A stretch of DNA of 64,000 nucleotides, from contig NZ_CP098400.1 of NCBI RefSeq assembly GCF_023674465.1, positions 992,001 through 1,056,000 of the forward strand. The letters are read 5' to 3'. The notes under the pieces were generated by a model. That model worked only from the letters and a program-made list of their open reading frames with translations. It had not been told where the DNA came from and ran no database searches. The stretch comes from Xiashengella succiniciproducens (GTDB lineage Bacteria > Bacteroidota > Bacteroidia > Bacteroidales > Marinilabiliaceae). Shown here in pieces: positions 32,053 to 39,299 of the stretch (positions are counted from its first letter, which is position 1; every line of letters starts with the position of its first letter). The position numbers and the translations under genes are program-made.

Positions 32053-32835
32053 CTAATTTTTGCCATCTTTGTTATCTGTGACTGCTTCATCAGCTGACAG
32101 AGCATCGGCCCTTACTTCGGCCTTGTCCGTGTCTTCATTGCCTGTCTTGGCTGTTGCCCCAGTATTAGCATCTACCTCGGTACCCTGTGCATGTGCTACA
32201 TAAGCTTTATAGGCTGTTTGTACTGCATCCAGGAAAGCACGTGAAGTTATTGTTGCTGCAGTGATTGCGTCAATTTCTCCACCATCTTTGCTAACTCTGA
32301 AATCAGTAGTGCCGGGATTTTTACCGATAATGCTCTTGCCATTTCCGGCACCTTCCTGAGCCTTTACACCAAAGAGCTTGTCAAAGAAAGCACTGCGGCT
32401 TTTATCAGTTCCAGCGGCAGCCGGCTTGAACCAGTCAACCATCTTGGTACCAAGACCTGGAGTTTCCTTTTGCTCCAGCACTTCATAGTTGACAATGGAA
32501 CCGTCGGGCTTCATTCCTACGATTAGCCTGATTTCACCTCCATAGCCTTTTGAAGTGGAAGTTTCAACGACAACACCCAGGAGTTGACCATCCTTCTTTG
32601 CAGGAAAGACCTTGAGCATCAATCCGCCATAGGCTTCTATCTCGTACATTTCCTCCATTGGCTTGTTGTCGAAACCCGGCATTACCTTTTCAATTGCCTC
32701 GGTTTGTTTTAACAGTGCCGACAAAGCAATTGGTTCCTTGGTCTGTTGATATACAAAACCCAATATTCCTCCCACTGCAAAGGTTATAACCAGCAGGGTG
32801 AGCACCATATTGGACAGAGATGATACTTTTGCCAT
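32053..32835 (-). CDS. rnfG: Rnf complex flavoprotein subunit RnfG, with an extended C-terminus
   Basis: RnfG carries a covalently bound FMN facing the outside of the membrane. The 260-residue protein has an N-terminal helix (about 10-30) and an FMN-binding domain. The flavinylation motif is D189-AITAA-T195, followed by ITS, and Thr195 is the expected attachment site. After about residue 213 comes a hydrophilic acidic tail of some 47 residues not usual in the family. It contains D222-ANTGA-T228, which also fits the Dxx[ST][GA]AT pattern used by ApbE flavin transferases. Whether a second flavin is attached is unknown. No apbE gene is present in the window. Confidence 0.92.
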   Translation of the reverse strand: MAKVSSLSNMVLTLLVITFAVGGILGFVYQQTKEPIALSALLKQTEAIEKVMPGFDNKPMEEMYEIEAYGGLMLKVFPAKKDGQLLGVVVETSTSKGYGGEIRLIVGMKPDGSIVNYEVLEQKETPGLGTKMVDWFKPAAAGTDKSRSAFFDKLFGVKAQEGAGNGKSIIGKNPGTTDFRVSKDGGEIDAITAATITSRAFLDAVQTAYKAYVAHAQGTEVDANTGATAKTGNEDTDKAEVRADALSADEAVTDNKDGKN

Positions 32836-32854
32836 ATTACGTGCGCTTTAATAT

Positions 32855-33859
32855 TCAGGCCTTTTGAACGGCCGGTTTCTCTCCGAAACGCTTTGGTTTG
32901 ACATACTTGTTGATAAGCGGTGTGAAACAGTTCATTATCAGAATTGCAAATGATACTCCTTCGGGATATGAGCCAAAGGTCCTGATAAGCACTGTCAGCA
33001 CACCGATTGCCACACCATAGATCCACATTCCCTTGACTGCCATCGGTGAACTGACATAGTCGGTTGCCATAAAGATGGCACCAAGCAGCAGACCTCCGGT
33101 CAGTATGTGAAACATCGGTGGGGCGAACCTCTCAGGATTACTGATATTGAGAATCCATGAGAATATGAAAACTGTTGCGATGATAGATACGGGGATATGC
33201 CAGGTGATAATCTTCCTTGCAAGCATATAGACAAAGCCCATCAGCAATGCGATAGCTGCGACTTCACCGAAGGAGCCTCCCATTGCACCCATAAACATAT
33301 CGCCGTAGGACGGCAGTTCGGCCATCAAATCCTTCAGCGGAGTACCTCCCTTAAGTCCTTCCTTTATAATTGAAAGGGGAGTGGCACCTGTTGCTGCATC
33401 TATGTAAGAAGTCCTTGATACTATTGGAAGGGGCCATGATGTCATTTGAACAGGGAAGGAGATTAGCAGAAAGACCCGTCCCACCAGGGCCGGGTTGAAT
33501 GGGTTTTGTCCCAATCCACCAAAAGACATCTTGCCAATACCGATTGCCACTGCTGCTCCTATGATTATAAGAGCTATGGGGAAGTTGGATGGTAGGTTCA
33601 TTGCCAGAAGCAAGCCGGTGATTATTGCCGAACCGTCACCTATTGATGTTGGCTTTTTGAGCAGGTAAACCTGAATCAGGTGTTCGAACAGGAGGCAGCC
33701 TGCAACCGAGGTTAGGGTTACGATTGCAGCTCCCAAACCGAAAAACCAGAAGGAGGCCACTAAGGCCGGAATTAAGGCGAATATTACGCCATACATATTT
33801 TTCTTTACCGAATCACCACTATGCGTGTGTGGTGATGGTGATACTATTAGCTTCTCCAT
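32855..33859 (-). CDS. rnfD: Rnf complex flavoprotein subunit RnfD
   Basis: The 334-residue polytopic membrane protein (about nine helices) carries a second covalent FMN. The attachment motif is D154-AATGA-T160-PLS. GGLGQNPFNPALVGRVFLL is the conserved RnfD/NqrB region. Helices at the N-terminus and the loop SVKKNMYGVIFALIPA match the family. The gene is between rnfC (10 bases) and rnfG (19 bases). Function follows from membership in the complete Rnf operon. Confidence 0.94.
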   Translation of the reverse strand: MEKLIVSPSPHTHSGDSVKKNMYGVIFALIPALVASFWFFGLGAAIVTLTSVAGCLLFEHLIQVYLLKKPTSIGDGSAIITGLLLAMNLPSNFPIALIIIGAAVAIGIGKMSFGGLGQNPFNPALVGRVFLLISFPVQMTSWPLPIVSRTSYIDAATGATPLSIIKEGLKGGTPLKDLMAELPSYGDMFMGAMGGSFGEVAAIALLMGFVYMLARKIITWHIPVSIIATVFIFSWILNISNPERFAPPMFHILTGGLLLGAIFMATDYVSSPMAVKGMWIYGVAIGVLTVLIRTFGSYPEGVSFAILIMNCFTPLINKYVKPKRFGEKPAVQKA

Positions 33860-33869
33860 ATTGAGTCAA

Positions 33870-35216
33870 TCAGTTTTTTTGTACTTGTGCGGTTCTCTTT
33901 CTTACAAGTTGTCCGACCTTGTTCTTGCCCAGGCGGATATAATCAAGCAGCGGTCTGCCGGCAGGACAGATATAGCTGCAGGAACCACACTCAATACAAT
34001 CCAGTACTTTTTCTTCTTCAGCTTCTTCCCACATAGCCTTTTCCGACATGGTCATAAGCAGGTAGGGGGAGAGACCCATCGAACAGGCAGAAACGCATTT
34101 AGCACAGCGTATGCAGGCCTGATATTTGGGACGTGAGGCAATCTCCTGTGGAATCAGCAGGATGCCTGAGCTTCCTTTGACAACGGGGATATCGGTACTT
34201 GTAAGTGCCTTACCCATCATTGGACCACCACTGATAATCTTGCCCGTGTCCTCTGGCAGACCGCCTGCAGCTTCAATAAGTACAGAGATAGGTGTTCCAA
34301 TGCGGCAGAGGAAATTTCCGGGTTTGGCAACCGACTTACCGGTAACTGTAACAACCCTTTCAACAAGGGGTTTATTCTTTTGTATTGCCTCATACACTGC
34401 AAAGGCAGTACCTACATTGTGTACAACTGCTCCTACTTCGATAGGCAGTTTTCCGGATGGCACCTGACGACCTATACAGGCATCTATAAGCTGCTTTTCA
34501 CCTCCCTGAGGATATTTGACCTTTAGAGGCTGTACGCTGATACCTTTATTGCCATTGCAAAGCTCTTGCATATGTCGGATGGCATCGGGCTTATTGTTTT
34601 CAATACCGATAATAGCCTTGTTGACATTCAGAGCACGCATCAGTATTTGAATACCTATGATTATTTCCTCGCCCTTCTCGAGCATCAGTCTGTGGTCACT
34701 CGTTAGGTAGGGCTCGCATTCCACACCATTGATGATAAGAACTTCACATTTCCTTCCGGGAGGAGGCGTTAGTTTTACATGTGAGGGGAAGGTAGCTCCA
34801 CCAAGACCAACAATACCGGCCTCGGCAATTCCCGTTACTATTTCTTCAGGACTTGCTGTTATCTCCTTTTTGATGGTAGTGCTGCGGTCAATACCATCTT
34901 CCCATTCGTCACCTTCGGTGTCGATGATAACTGCAGTACGTCTGTAACCAGAAGCATCAACAATGTCGTCAATCTTGTTTACTGTTCCGGAAACAGGTGA
35001 ATGGACATTGGCTGAAACCATACCTCCGGCTCGTGCTATAACCTGACCGACTTTAACCTTATCACCTTTTTTGACCTCGACCTTGGCCGGAGCCCCGATG
35101 TGCTGGGTAACAGGAACCATAACTACAGGGGGGACGGGCAGTACCTCTATGGCACGGTCGGCCGTCAGTTTGTTTTCTTCCGGGTGAATGCCCCCAAGTG
35201 AAAATGTCTTTAACAC
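33870..35216 (-). CDS. rnfC: Rnf complex NADH/ferredoxin-interacting subunit RnfC
   Basis: The 448-residue peripheral subunit is thought to bind NAD(H) with FMN and to relay electrons to RnfB. A glycine-rich FMN/NADH loop (GGATFPSHVKL) lies near residue 140, and two 4Fe-4S motifs follow: CIRCAKCVSAC and CIECGSCSYIC. The start is GTG at 35216; a strong SD-like AGGAGG eight bases upstream supports it. That SD is part of an inverted repeat (see the hairpin feature). The N-terminal region FSLGGIHPEENK is the family norm. Confidence 0.93.
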   Translation of the reverse strand: MLKTFSLGGIHPEENKLTADRAIEVLPVPPVVMVPVTQHIGAPAKVEVKKGDKVKVGQVIARAGGMVSANVHSPVSGTVNKIDDIVDASGYRRTAVIIDTEGDEWEDGIDRSTTIKKEITASPEEIVTGIAEAGIVGLGGATFPSHVKLTPPPGRKCEVLIINGVECEPYLTSDHRLMLEKGEEIIIGIQILMRALNVNKAIIGIENNKPDAIRHMQELCNGNKGISVQPLKVKYPQGGEKQLIDACIGRQVPSGKLPIEVGAVVHNVGTAFAVYEAIQKNKPLVERVVTVTGKSVAKPGNFLCRIGTPISVLIEAAGGLPEDTGKIISGGPMMGKALTSTDIPVVKGSSGILLIPQEIASRPKYQACIRCAKCVSACSMGLSPYLLMTMSEKAMWEEAEEEKVLDCIECGSCSYICPAGRPLLDYIRLGKNKVGQLVRKRTAQVQKN

Positions 35217-35225
35217 GTTTTGTTC

Positions 35226-35265
35226 CTCCTATATTTTAGGAGATTGCAAGCTGCTGCTTGCAATC
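35226..35265 (-). promoter_or_regulatory. Tandem hairpins in the rnfB-rnfC gap, one covering the rnfC ribosome site
   Basis: On the minus strand a 10-bp perfect stem (GATTGCAAGC/GCTTGCAATC, loop of 4; 35242-35265) is followed by a 6-bp stem (CTCCTA/TAGGAG; 35226-35242). The second arm TAGGAG is the first part of the rnfC AGGAGG, so folding would hide the ribosome site. The gap of 79 bases is the longest in the operon. It could protect or process the mRNA or attenuate translation. Confidence 0.55.
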
Positions 35266-35295
35266 CTTTCTGATTCTGTTTAAAACTAAAAGTCT

Positions 35296-36153
35296 CTATG
35301 CCTCAACAATAGCTTCTTCTTCAACCTTCTTCTTACGTGGGGGGAAGTTTAGTTCGTGGATGGAGAATGTAGGACATTCTTCCACGCACTTGCGGCATAG
35401 TTTGCATTTATCATCGTCGATGTAAGCCAGATTGTCTGCCATAGTGATAGCTTCGTGCGGGCATACCTTAAAGCACTTGCTACAACCGATACATGCTACG
35501 GCACAGGCCTTCTTGGCAACAGCACCCTTGTCCTTATTGACACAGCTTACAAAAATCCTGCGACTCTTTGGTCCCACATTGCGGAGTTCGATGATGTTCT
35601 TCGGGCAAGCCTCAACACACTTACCGCAGGCGACACAGTTTTCTTCTATCACAACGGGAAGTCCTGTAGCTTCGTCCATATACATGGCATCAAACTTACA
35701 GGCCACAACACAGTCACCGCAACCCAGGCAGCCGTACGAACATCCGGTCTCGCCACCGTACAGGGCAGCAGCCACTGTACATGACATTGCACCGTCATAT
35801 ATATTGAGCTTTGGGCGGTGCTCGCAGCTACCGTTGCAGCGTACCACTGCAAGTTGGGGCTTTACATCTGCTACAGCTTTGCCAAGGATTTCTGAAACCT
35901 TGGTCATAGTGGCACTACCACCGACAGGACATTTGAGGTCGCTAATATCATCAGCTTTTACAAGAGCTTCGGCAAATGCCCGACAACCCGGGAATCCACA
36001 ACCCCCACAATTTGATTTGGGAAGTACCTCTTCAACCTGATCTATGCGAGGATCTTCAAAGACCTGAAATTTCTTTGAGGCCATATATAGTACCAGTGCT
36101 GATGCAACACCCAATCCCACAAGCGTTAATATTGAAATCAAAACTACACTCAT
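35296..36153 (-). CDS. rnfB: Rnf complex ferredoxin-like subunit RnfB
   Basis: RnfB accepts electrons from ferredoxin and passes them through Fe-S clusters. The 285-residue protein has one N-terminal membrane helix and the cluster motif CGGCGFPGC. It then has four CxxCxxCxxxC ferredoxin motifs: CLGCGDCVVAC (preceded by CSYG), CVACGKCVEAC, CIGCSKCFKVC and CKLCRKCVEEC. Enteric RnfB is about 190 residues with fewer clusters, so this long form is of the type I know from anaerobes. It lies 4 bases after rseC and 79 bases before rnfC. Confidence 0.94.
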   Translation of the reverse strand: MSVVLISILTLVGLGVASALVLYMASKKFQVFEDPRIDQVEEVLPKSNCGGCGFPGCRAFAEALVKADDISDLKCPVGGSATMTKVSEILGKAVADVKPQLAVVRCNGSCEHRPKLNIYDGAMSCTVAAALYGGETGCSYGCLGCGDCVVACKFDAMYMDEATGLPVVIEENCVACGKCVEACPKNIIELRNVGPKSRRIFVSCVNKDKGAVAKKACAVACIGCSKCFKVCPHEAITMADNLAYIDDDKCKLCRKCVEECPTFSIHELNFPPRKKKVEEEAIVEA

Positions 36154-36157
36154 AGCT

Positions 36158-36574
36158 TTAATCGTTTACCGGTTTTATTGTAAAGTGAAATCTTCTGGCT
36201 AGTAATTTGTCGCAGGCTCTAAGCACGAGGAAGTATGGCACAAGAATCAGCAGGCTGCAAAGCCCAGCAATACCCTCATTTTTTGTCAATAAATAGCTGA
36301 CAATTAGGGTTGCCATTACCAGAAAGAGGGGTAGTACATAAGCCCACCAGGTCGCTGTGAGTCCCTGCTCGGTGCTCTCTTCTATTATCACCTTGTCACC
36401 GGGCTTGTAACTGCCACCGGCGTGCTGTATCTCAAACTCCTTTTCTTCAGCGTTACCCAAAGAACAGGCTCCCTTAGCGTGACATGAAGCACATGCGGAT
36501 ACACTCTTTAACTTAACTCTTATCCTGTCTCCCTCAATACCCGCTACAATCCCTTCGTGCTCTGTTTTTTTCAT
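36158..36574 (-). CDS. rseC: SoxR-reducing system protein RseC-like
   Basis: The 138-residue protein begins with a cytoplasmic Cys-rich domain (SACASCHAKGACSLGNAEEK; four Cys) and two membrane helices (about 80-98 and 104-125). RseC-family proteins usually occur with rnf genes. In E. coli RseC works with the Rnf-like Rsx complex to keep SoxR reduced, and here it may assist assembly or Fe-S insertion. It is the first gene of the operon and has a perfect -7 box 38-45 bases upstream. Confidence 0.88.
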   Translation of the reverse strand: MKKTEHEGIVAGIEGDRIRVKLKSVSACASCHAKGACSLGNAEEKEFEIQHAGGSYKPGDKVIIEESTEQGLTATWWAYVLPLFLVMATLIVSYLLTKNEGIAGLCSLLILVPYFLVLRACDKLLARRFHFTIKPVND

Positions 36575-36611
36575 AAATTCCTGTATTTTAACATAACAGG
36601 GCAGGTATAAA

Positions 36612-36619
36612 CAAAAGTA
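36612..36619 (-). promoter_or_regulatory. -7 box of the Rnf operon
   Basis: On the minus strand the sequence is TACTTTTG, an exact TAnnTTTG match, giving a start near 36605 and a leader of about 31 bases before rseC. No -33 TTG is visible. Confidence 0.5.
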
Positions 36620-36790
36620 TGCATTCTGTACGTAATCTGTTACTTAAAGATGTCATATACAGTTAGTTTCTAATTAGAATAAATAAAAATAAGATTATAA
36701 ACCCTGCTCTTATCTGTTGACAAACAAACTATTGAGATGCTATCCTGAGATTGCAATTTTTGAAAAAATGTGTTAAGCCTACTGTCGTTT
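36620..36790. other. AT-rich intergenic stretch without a recognised feature
   Basis: This 170-base AT-rich stretch between the Rnf promoter and the inverted repeat holds no convincing reading frame, RNA structure or repeat that I can identify. Confidence 0.5.
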
Positions 36791-37060
36791 TTAACATTTT
36801 GGAATGTTCGCTCGTCGGGCCTCCTTGCCCGACGAGCAGGATATCGTGATGATATTCAGTATAATGAGCGTGTCGTAGTACCTCTTTTTGCCACGAAGAG
36901 CCTGGTATATCTGTGTCTTGGAGTTTTTTGATAATTCTTTCCTGAGCAATTTATATGTAGGAGGGCTGGCTGAGTCCGGATGTGGTTTAAGTCGCTTCGG
37001 TAAACTGAAGGCCGAAATCCCGAGTTTTTTGGCTATATTGCAGGGTGAATTGAAATCCAT
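36791..37060 (-). CDS. Doubtful small gene of 89 codons
   Basis: A minus-strand frame (start MDFNSPCNIAKKLGISAF) fills most of the gap before the nucleoside kinase gene, starting 18 bases from it. The middle is basic and could contain a helix-turn-helix-like segment (KTQIYQALRGKKRYYDTL). The end runs through a perfect inverted repeat. No promoter, ribosome site or recognised family supports it, so it may be a remnant or chance frame. Confidence 0.3.
   Translation of the reverse strand: MDFNSPCNIAKKLGISAFSLPKRLKPHPDSASPPTYKLLRKELSKNSKTQIYQALRGKKRYYDTLIILNIITISCSSGKEARRANIPKC
36810..36837. repeat. Perfect 11-bp inverted repeat without a T-run
   Basis: GCTCGTCGGGC and GCCCGACGAGC flank a 6-base CTCCTT loop. 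The repeat is GC-rich within an AT-rich region. No T-run lies on either side, so it is not a typical terminator. It could be a REP-like element, a protein binding site or the tail of the doubtful reading frame. Confidence 0.7.
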
Positions 37061-37077
37061 CGAGAATAATTATAGAT

Positions 37078-38745
37078 ATGGCAAAGACAATAACAATAAA
37101 GTGTTTGAACAACAATAGTGAACTTGAGCTTTCCAGAGGGGTTAGTGTTGCAGAAGTTGCTGAAATAGCCGGAGTAACACTTCCAAATCCCATACTTGGA
37201 GCACTAGTCAACAACCGGATACGTGATCTGGGATATGAGTTATTCCATCCCAAGACTATTAAGTTCTTTGATATTACCCATCCCGATGGTATGCGTATGT
37301 ATATTCGCAGCCTTTCGTTTGTGTTATATGCCGCTCTAAAGGAACTTTTTCCGGGAGTTACACTAAGGGTTGAACACTCGGTTAGCAAAGGTTATTATTG
37401 TGAGGTGGACAACCTCAGGGGGGACATTACTATTGATGATACTATTGCTATCGCTGAAAAGATGCGGGAGATAGTCAACAAGGATCTTCCCTTTGAAAAG
37501 GTTACGGCAGAAACTTCAGAGGTAATCCGCCTGTTTGAAGCAAAAGGCTTTACAGATAAGTCGGAGCTGCTGCGTCATCGGGGTCAGTACTATACAAGTT
37601 ACTACATGCTTGGAGAGCATGTAGGTCTCTATTATGGCTATCTGCTTCCTTCAACAGGCTACCTGAAGGTATTCGACCTTAACAAGTACTATAATGGACT
37701 GTTGTTAAGGATACCCAGGGTGGATAATCCTCAGGAGGTTGAGAATCTTATTGTACAAACTAAGCTGTTTGAGATATTCAGGGAGCATAATAACTGGAAC
37801 AAGATTCTGGAGGTCACCAATGTCAGTGAACTCAACAGGGCTGCTGCCAATGGTAAGGCTGAAAATCTGATTAAGGTAACTGAGGCCCTTCATGAGAAGA
37901 AGATTGCAGAGGTTGCCGACCGTATTTCAGCCCGCAAGGACAAGATCAGAATAGTTCTGATAAGTGGCCCTTCATCCAGCGGTAAGACTACCACAAGCAA
38001 GCGTATGGCTATCCAGTTGCTTGTAAATGGAATCAAACCGCTTAATATCTCGCTTGATAACTATTTTGTTGACAGGGCACATATCCCGAGGGATGAGCAT
38101 GGGGAGTACGATTTCGAGGCTCTGGAAGCAATAGACCTTGAACTGTTCAATGACCACCTTGTACGACTGCTCAATGGAGAGGAAGTTGAGATACCCAAGT
38201 TTTCTTTCGAAACAGGACAACGCTTTTACGATGGGGAAAAGCTCAAGATGGGCAAGTCCAATATCCTTATCATAGAGGGTATTCATGCTCTGAATCCAAA
38301 GCTTACTCCAGCAATACCCGACGAGGCCAAGTACAAGGTCTATGTGTCTGCGCTGACCTCTATCAACTTTGACAATCAGACACGGATTTCAACGACAGAC
38401 AACCGTCTGATAAGACGTATTGTACGTGATTATAAGTTCAGAAACTACTCGGCAACTGAAACCATCAAGAGATGGCCAAGTGTACGTCGCGGAGAAGAAA
38501 AACATATCTTCCCATACCAGGAAGAGGCTGATGTGATGTTTAATACAGCCCTTTTGTATGAACTGGCTGTGCTGAAGCCGTATGCAGAGCCTATACTGCT
38601 TGAGGTGCAGCCCAACCAGCCCGAGTATTCTGAAGCTGAGCGTCTGCTTAAGTTCTTCAACTACTTTAAACCCATACTGCCCAAGGAGATTCCTCCGACA
38701 TCAATATTAAGGGAATTCCTTGGAGGAAGTAGCTTTACTTACTGA
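37078..38745 (+). CDS. Nucleoside (uridine) kinase with N-terminal TGS/ThrRS-like domains
   Basis: The 555-residue protein is a fusion known in Bacteroidetes and Firmicutes. An N-terminal TGS-like domain (about 1-70) and a ThrRS/AlaRS second-additional-domain-like segment (about 75-240) precede a uridine kinase. The kinase P-loop is SGPSSSGKTTTSKRM, the nucleoside site ISLDNYFVDRA and the catalytic region EGIHALNPKLT. It would phosphorylate uridine and cytidine (or another nucleoside) for salvage; the role of the N-terminal part is unknown. Start at the ATG at 37078 is supported by MAKTITIKCLNN. The gene stands alone. Confidence 0.88.
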   Translation: MAKTITIKCLNNNSELELSRGVSVAEVAEIAGVTLPNPILGALVNNRIRDLGYELFHPKTIKFFDITHPDGMRMYIRSLSFVLYAALKELFPGVTLRVEHSVSKGYYCEVDNLRGDITIDDTIAIAEKMREIVNKDLPFEKVTAETSEVIRLFEAKGFTDKSELLRHRGQYYTSYYMLGEHVGLYYGYLLPSTGYLKVFDLNKYYNGLLLRIPRVDNPQEVENLIVQTKLFEIFREHNNWNKILEVTNVSELNRAAANGKAENLIKVTEALHEKKIAEVADRISARKDKIRIVLISGPSSSGKTTTSKRMAIQLLVNGIKPLNISLDNYFVDRAHIPRDEHGEYDFEALEAIDLELFNDHLVRLLNGEEVEIPKFSFETGQRFYDGEKLKMGKSNILIIEGIHALNPKLTPAIPDEAKYKVYVSALTSINFDNQTRISTTDNRLIRRIVRDYKFRNYSATETIKRWPSVRRGEEKHIFPYQEEADVMFNTALLYELAVLKPYAEPILLEVQPNQPEYSEAERLLKFFNYFKPILPKEIPPTSILREFLGGSSFTY

Positions 38746-38806
38746 CGGCATTACATTGATTACAGCTGTAGTTTTGCTAAATATTTTAGCAAGAATTTTG
38801 AAGTCC

Positions 38807-38837
38807 TTGACATTTTGGTTTTTATGCTTTAGTTTGA
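38807..38837 (+). promoter_or_regulatory. Probable promoter of ssb
   Basis: TTG at 38807-38809 is followed 20 bases later by TAGTTTGA (38830-38837), close to the TAnnTTTG consensus. The ssb ATG lies 26 bases further. The -7 match is imperfect. Confidence 0.4.
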
Positions 38838-38862
38838 ATGAACTAACCAAAACATTAATGCC

Positions 38863-39177
38863 ATGTTTAAACTAATCCTAACCGGAGTCCTTGGCAATGA
38901 TGCCGAGGTAAAAGAAGTAAATGAGAACATCGTAATAAACTTTAATGTTGCGGTGTCTCTTGATTACAAAGACAAGGAAGGAGCAAAGGTTGAGAAAACC
39001 GAATGGGTAAGGGCTACAATGTGGCGCGATCCCAACTCCAAGATTGTCGAGTACCTCAAAAAAGGTAAGCGTGTGCTTATTGAAGGAGTTCCTGAAGCAG
39101 AGGCGTATAAGAGCAAGGAAGGAGAACTGCGCTCTGTGCTGAGTGTGAAAGTAAGGGAGCTGGAGTTTGTTAACTAA
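38863..39177 (+). CDS. ssb: Short single-stranded DNA-binding protein
   Basis: The 104-residue protein is essentially one OB-fold (FKLILTGVLGNDAEVKEVNE, then NFNVAVSLDYKDKEG, then TEWVRATMWRD). It lacks the flexible linker and acidic C-terminal peptide (DDDIPF-like) that recruits repair partners in standard SSB. Bacteroidetes often carry several ssb genes, and this one may be a secondary paralogue with a restricted role. It lies upstream of recQ, separated by a terminator, so it is probably its own unit. Confidence 0.85.
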   Translation: MFKLILTGVLGNDAEVKEVNENIVINFNVAVSLDYKDKEGAKVEKTEWVRATMWRDPNSKIVEYLKKGKRVLIEGVPEAEAYKSKEGELRSVLSVKVRELEFVN

Positions 39178-39195
39178 CCTGCATAATAAGGAATG

Positions 39196-39226
39196 AAAAG
39201 GGTGTCTCTGGTGGGATACCCTTTTT
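39196..39226 (+). terminator. Intrinsic terminator of ssb
   Basis: An 11-bp stem with one G-T pair (AAAAGGGTGTC and GATACCCTTTT) closes over an 8-base loop and ends in five T residues. It lies 19 bases after the ssb stop. Confidence 0.75.
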
Positions 39227-39272
39227 ATTTGTGCGCAGACTGTAGTATTTAAGTCTTTATTTCATTTAATTT

Positions 39273-39280
39273 TACCTTTG
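39273..39280 (+). promoter_or_regulatory. -7 box of recQ
   Basis: TACCTTTG is an exact TAnnTTTG match. Transcription would start near 39287, only about 13 bases before the TTG start codon. Confidence 0.5.
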
Positions 39281-39299
39281 ATTAAACTGCCGTTTTGAT

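Noticed and set aside
35432-36040. 202-codon plus-strand frame antisense to rnfB
   Set aside because: rnfB is certain from its Cys motifs; the antisense frame is a composition artefact.
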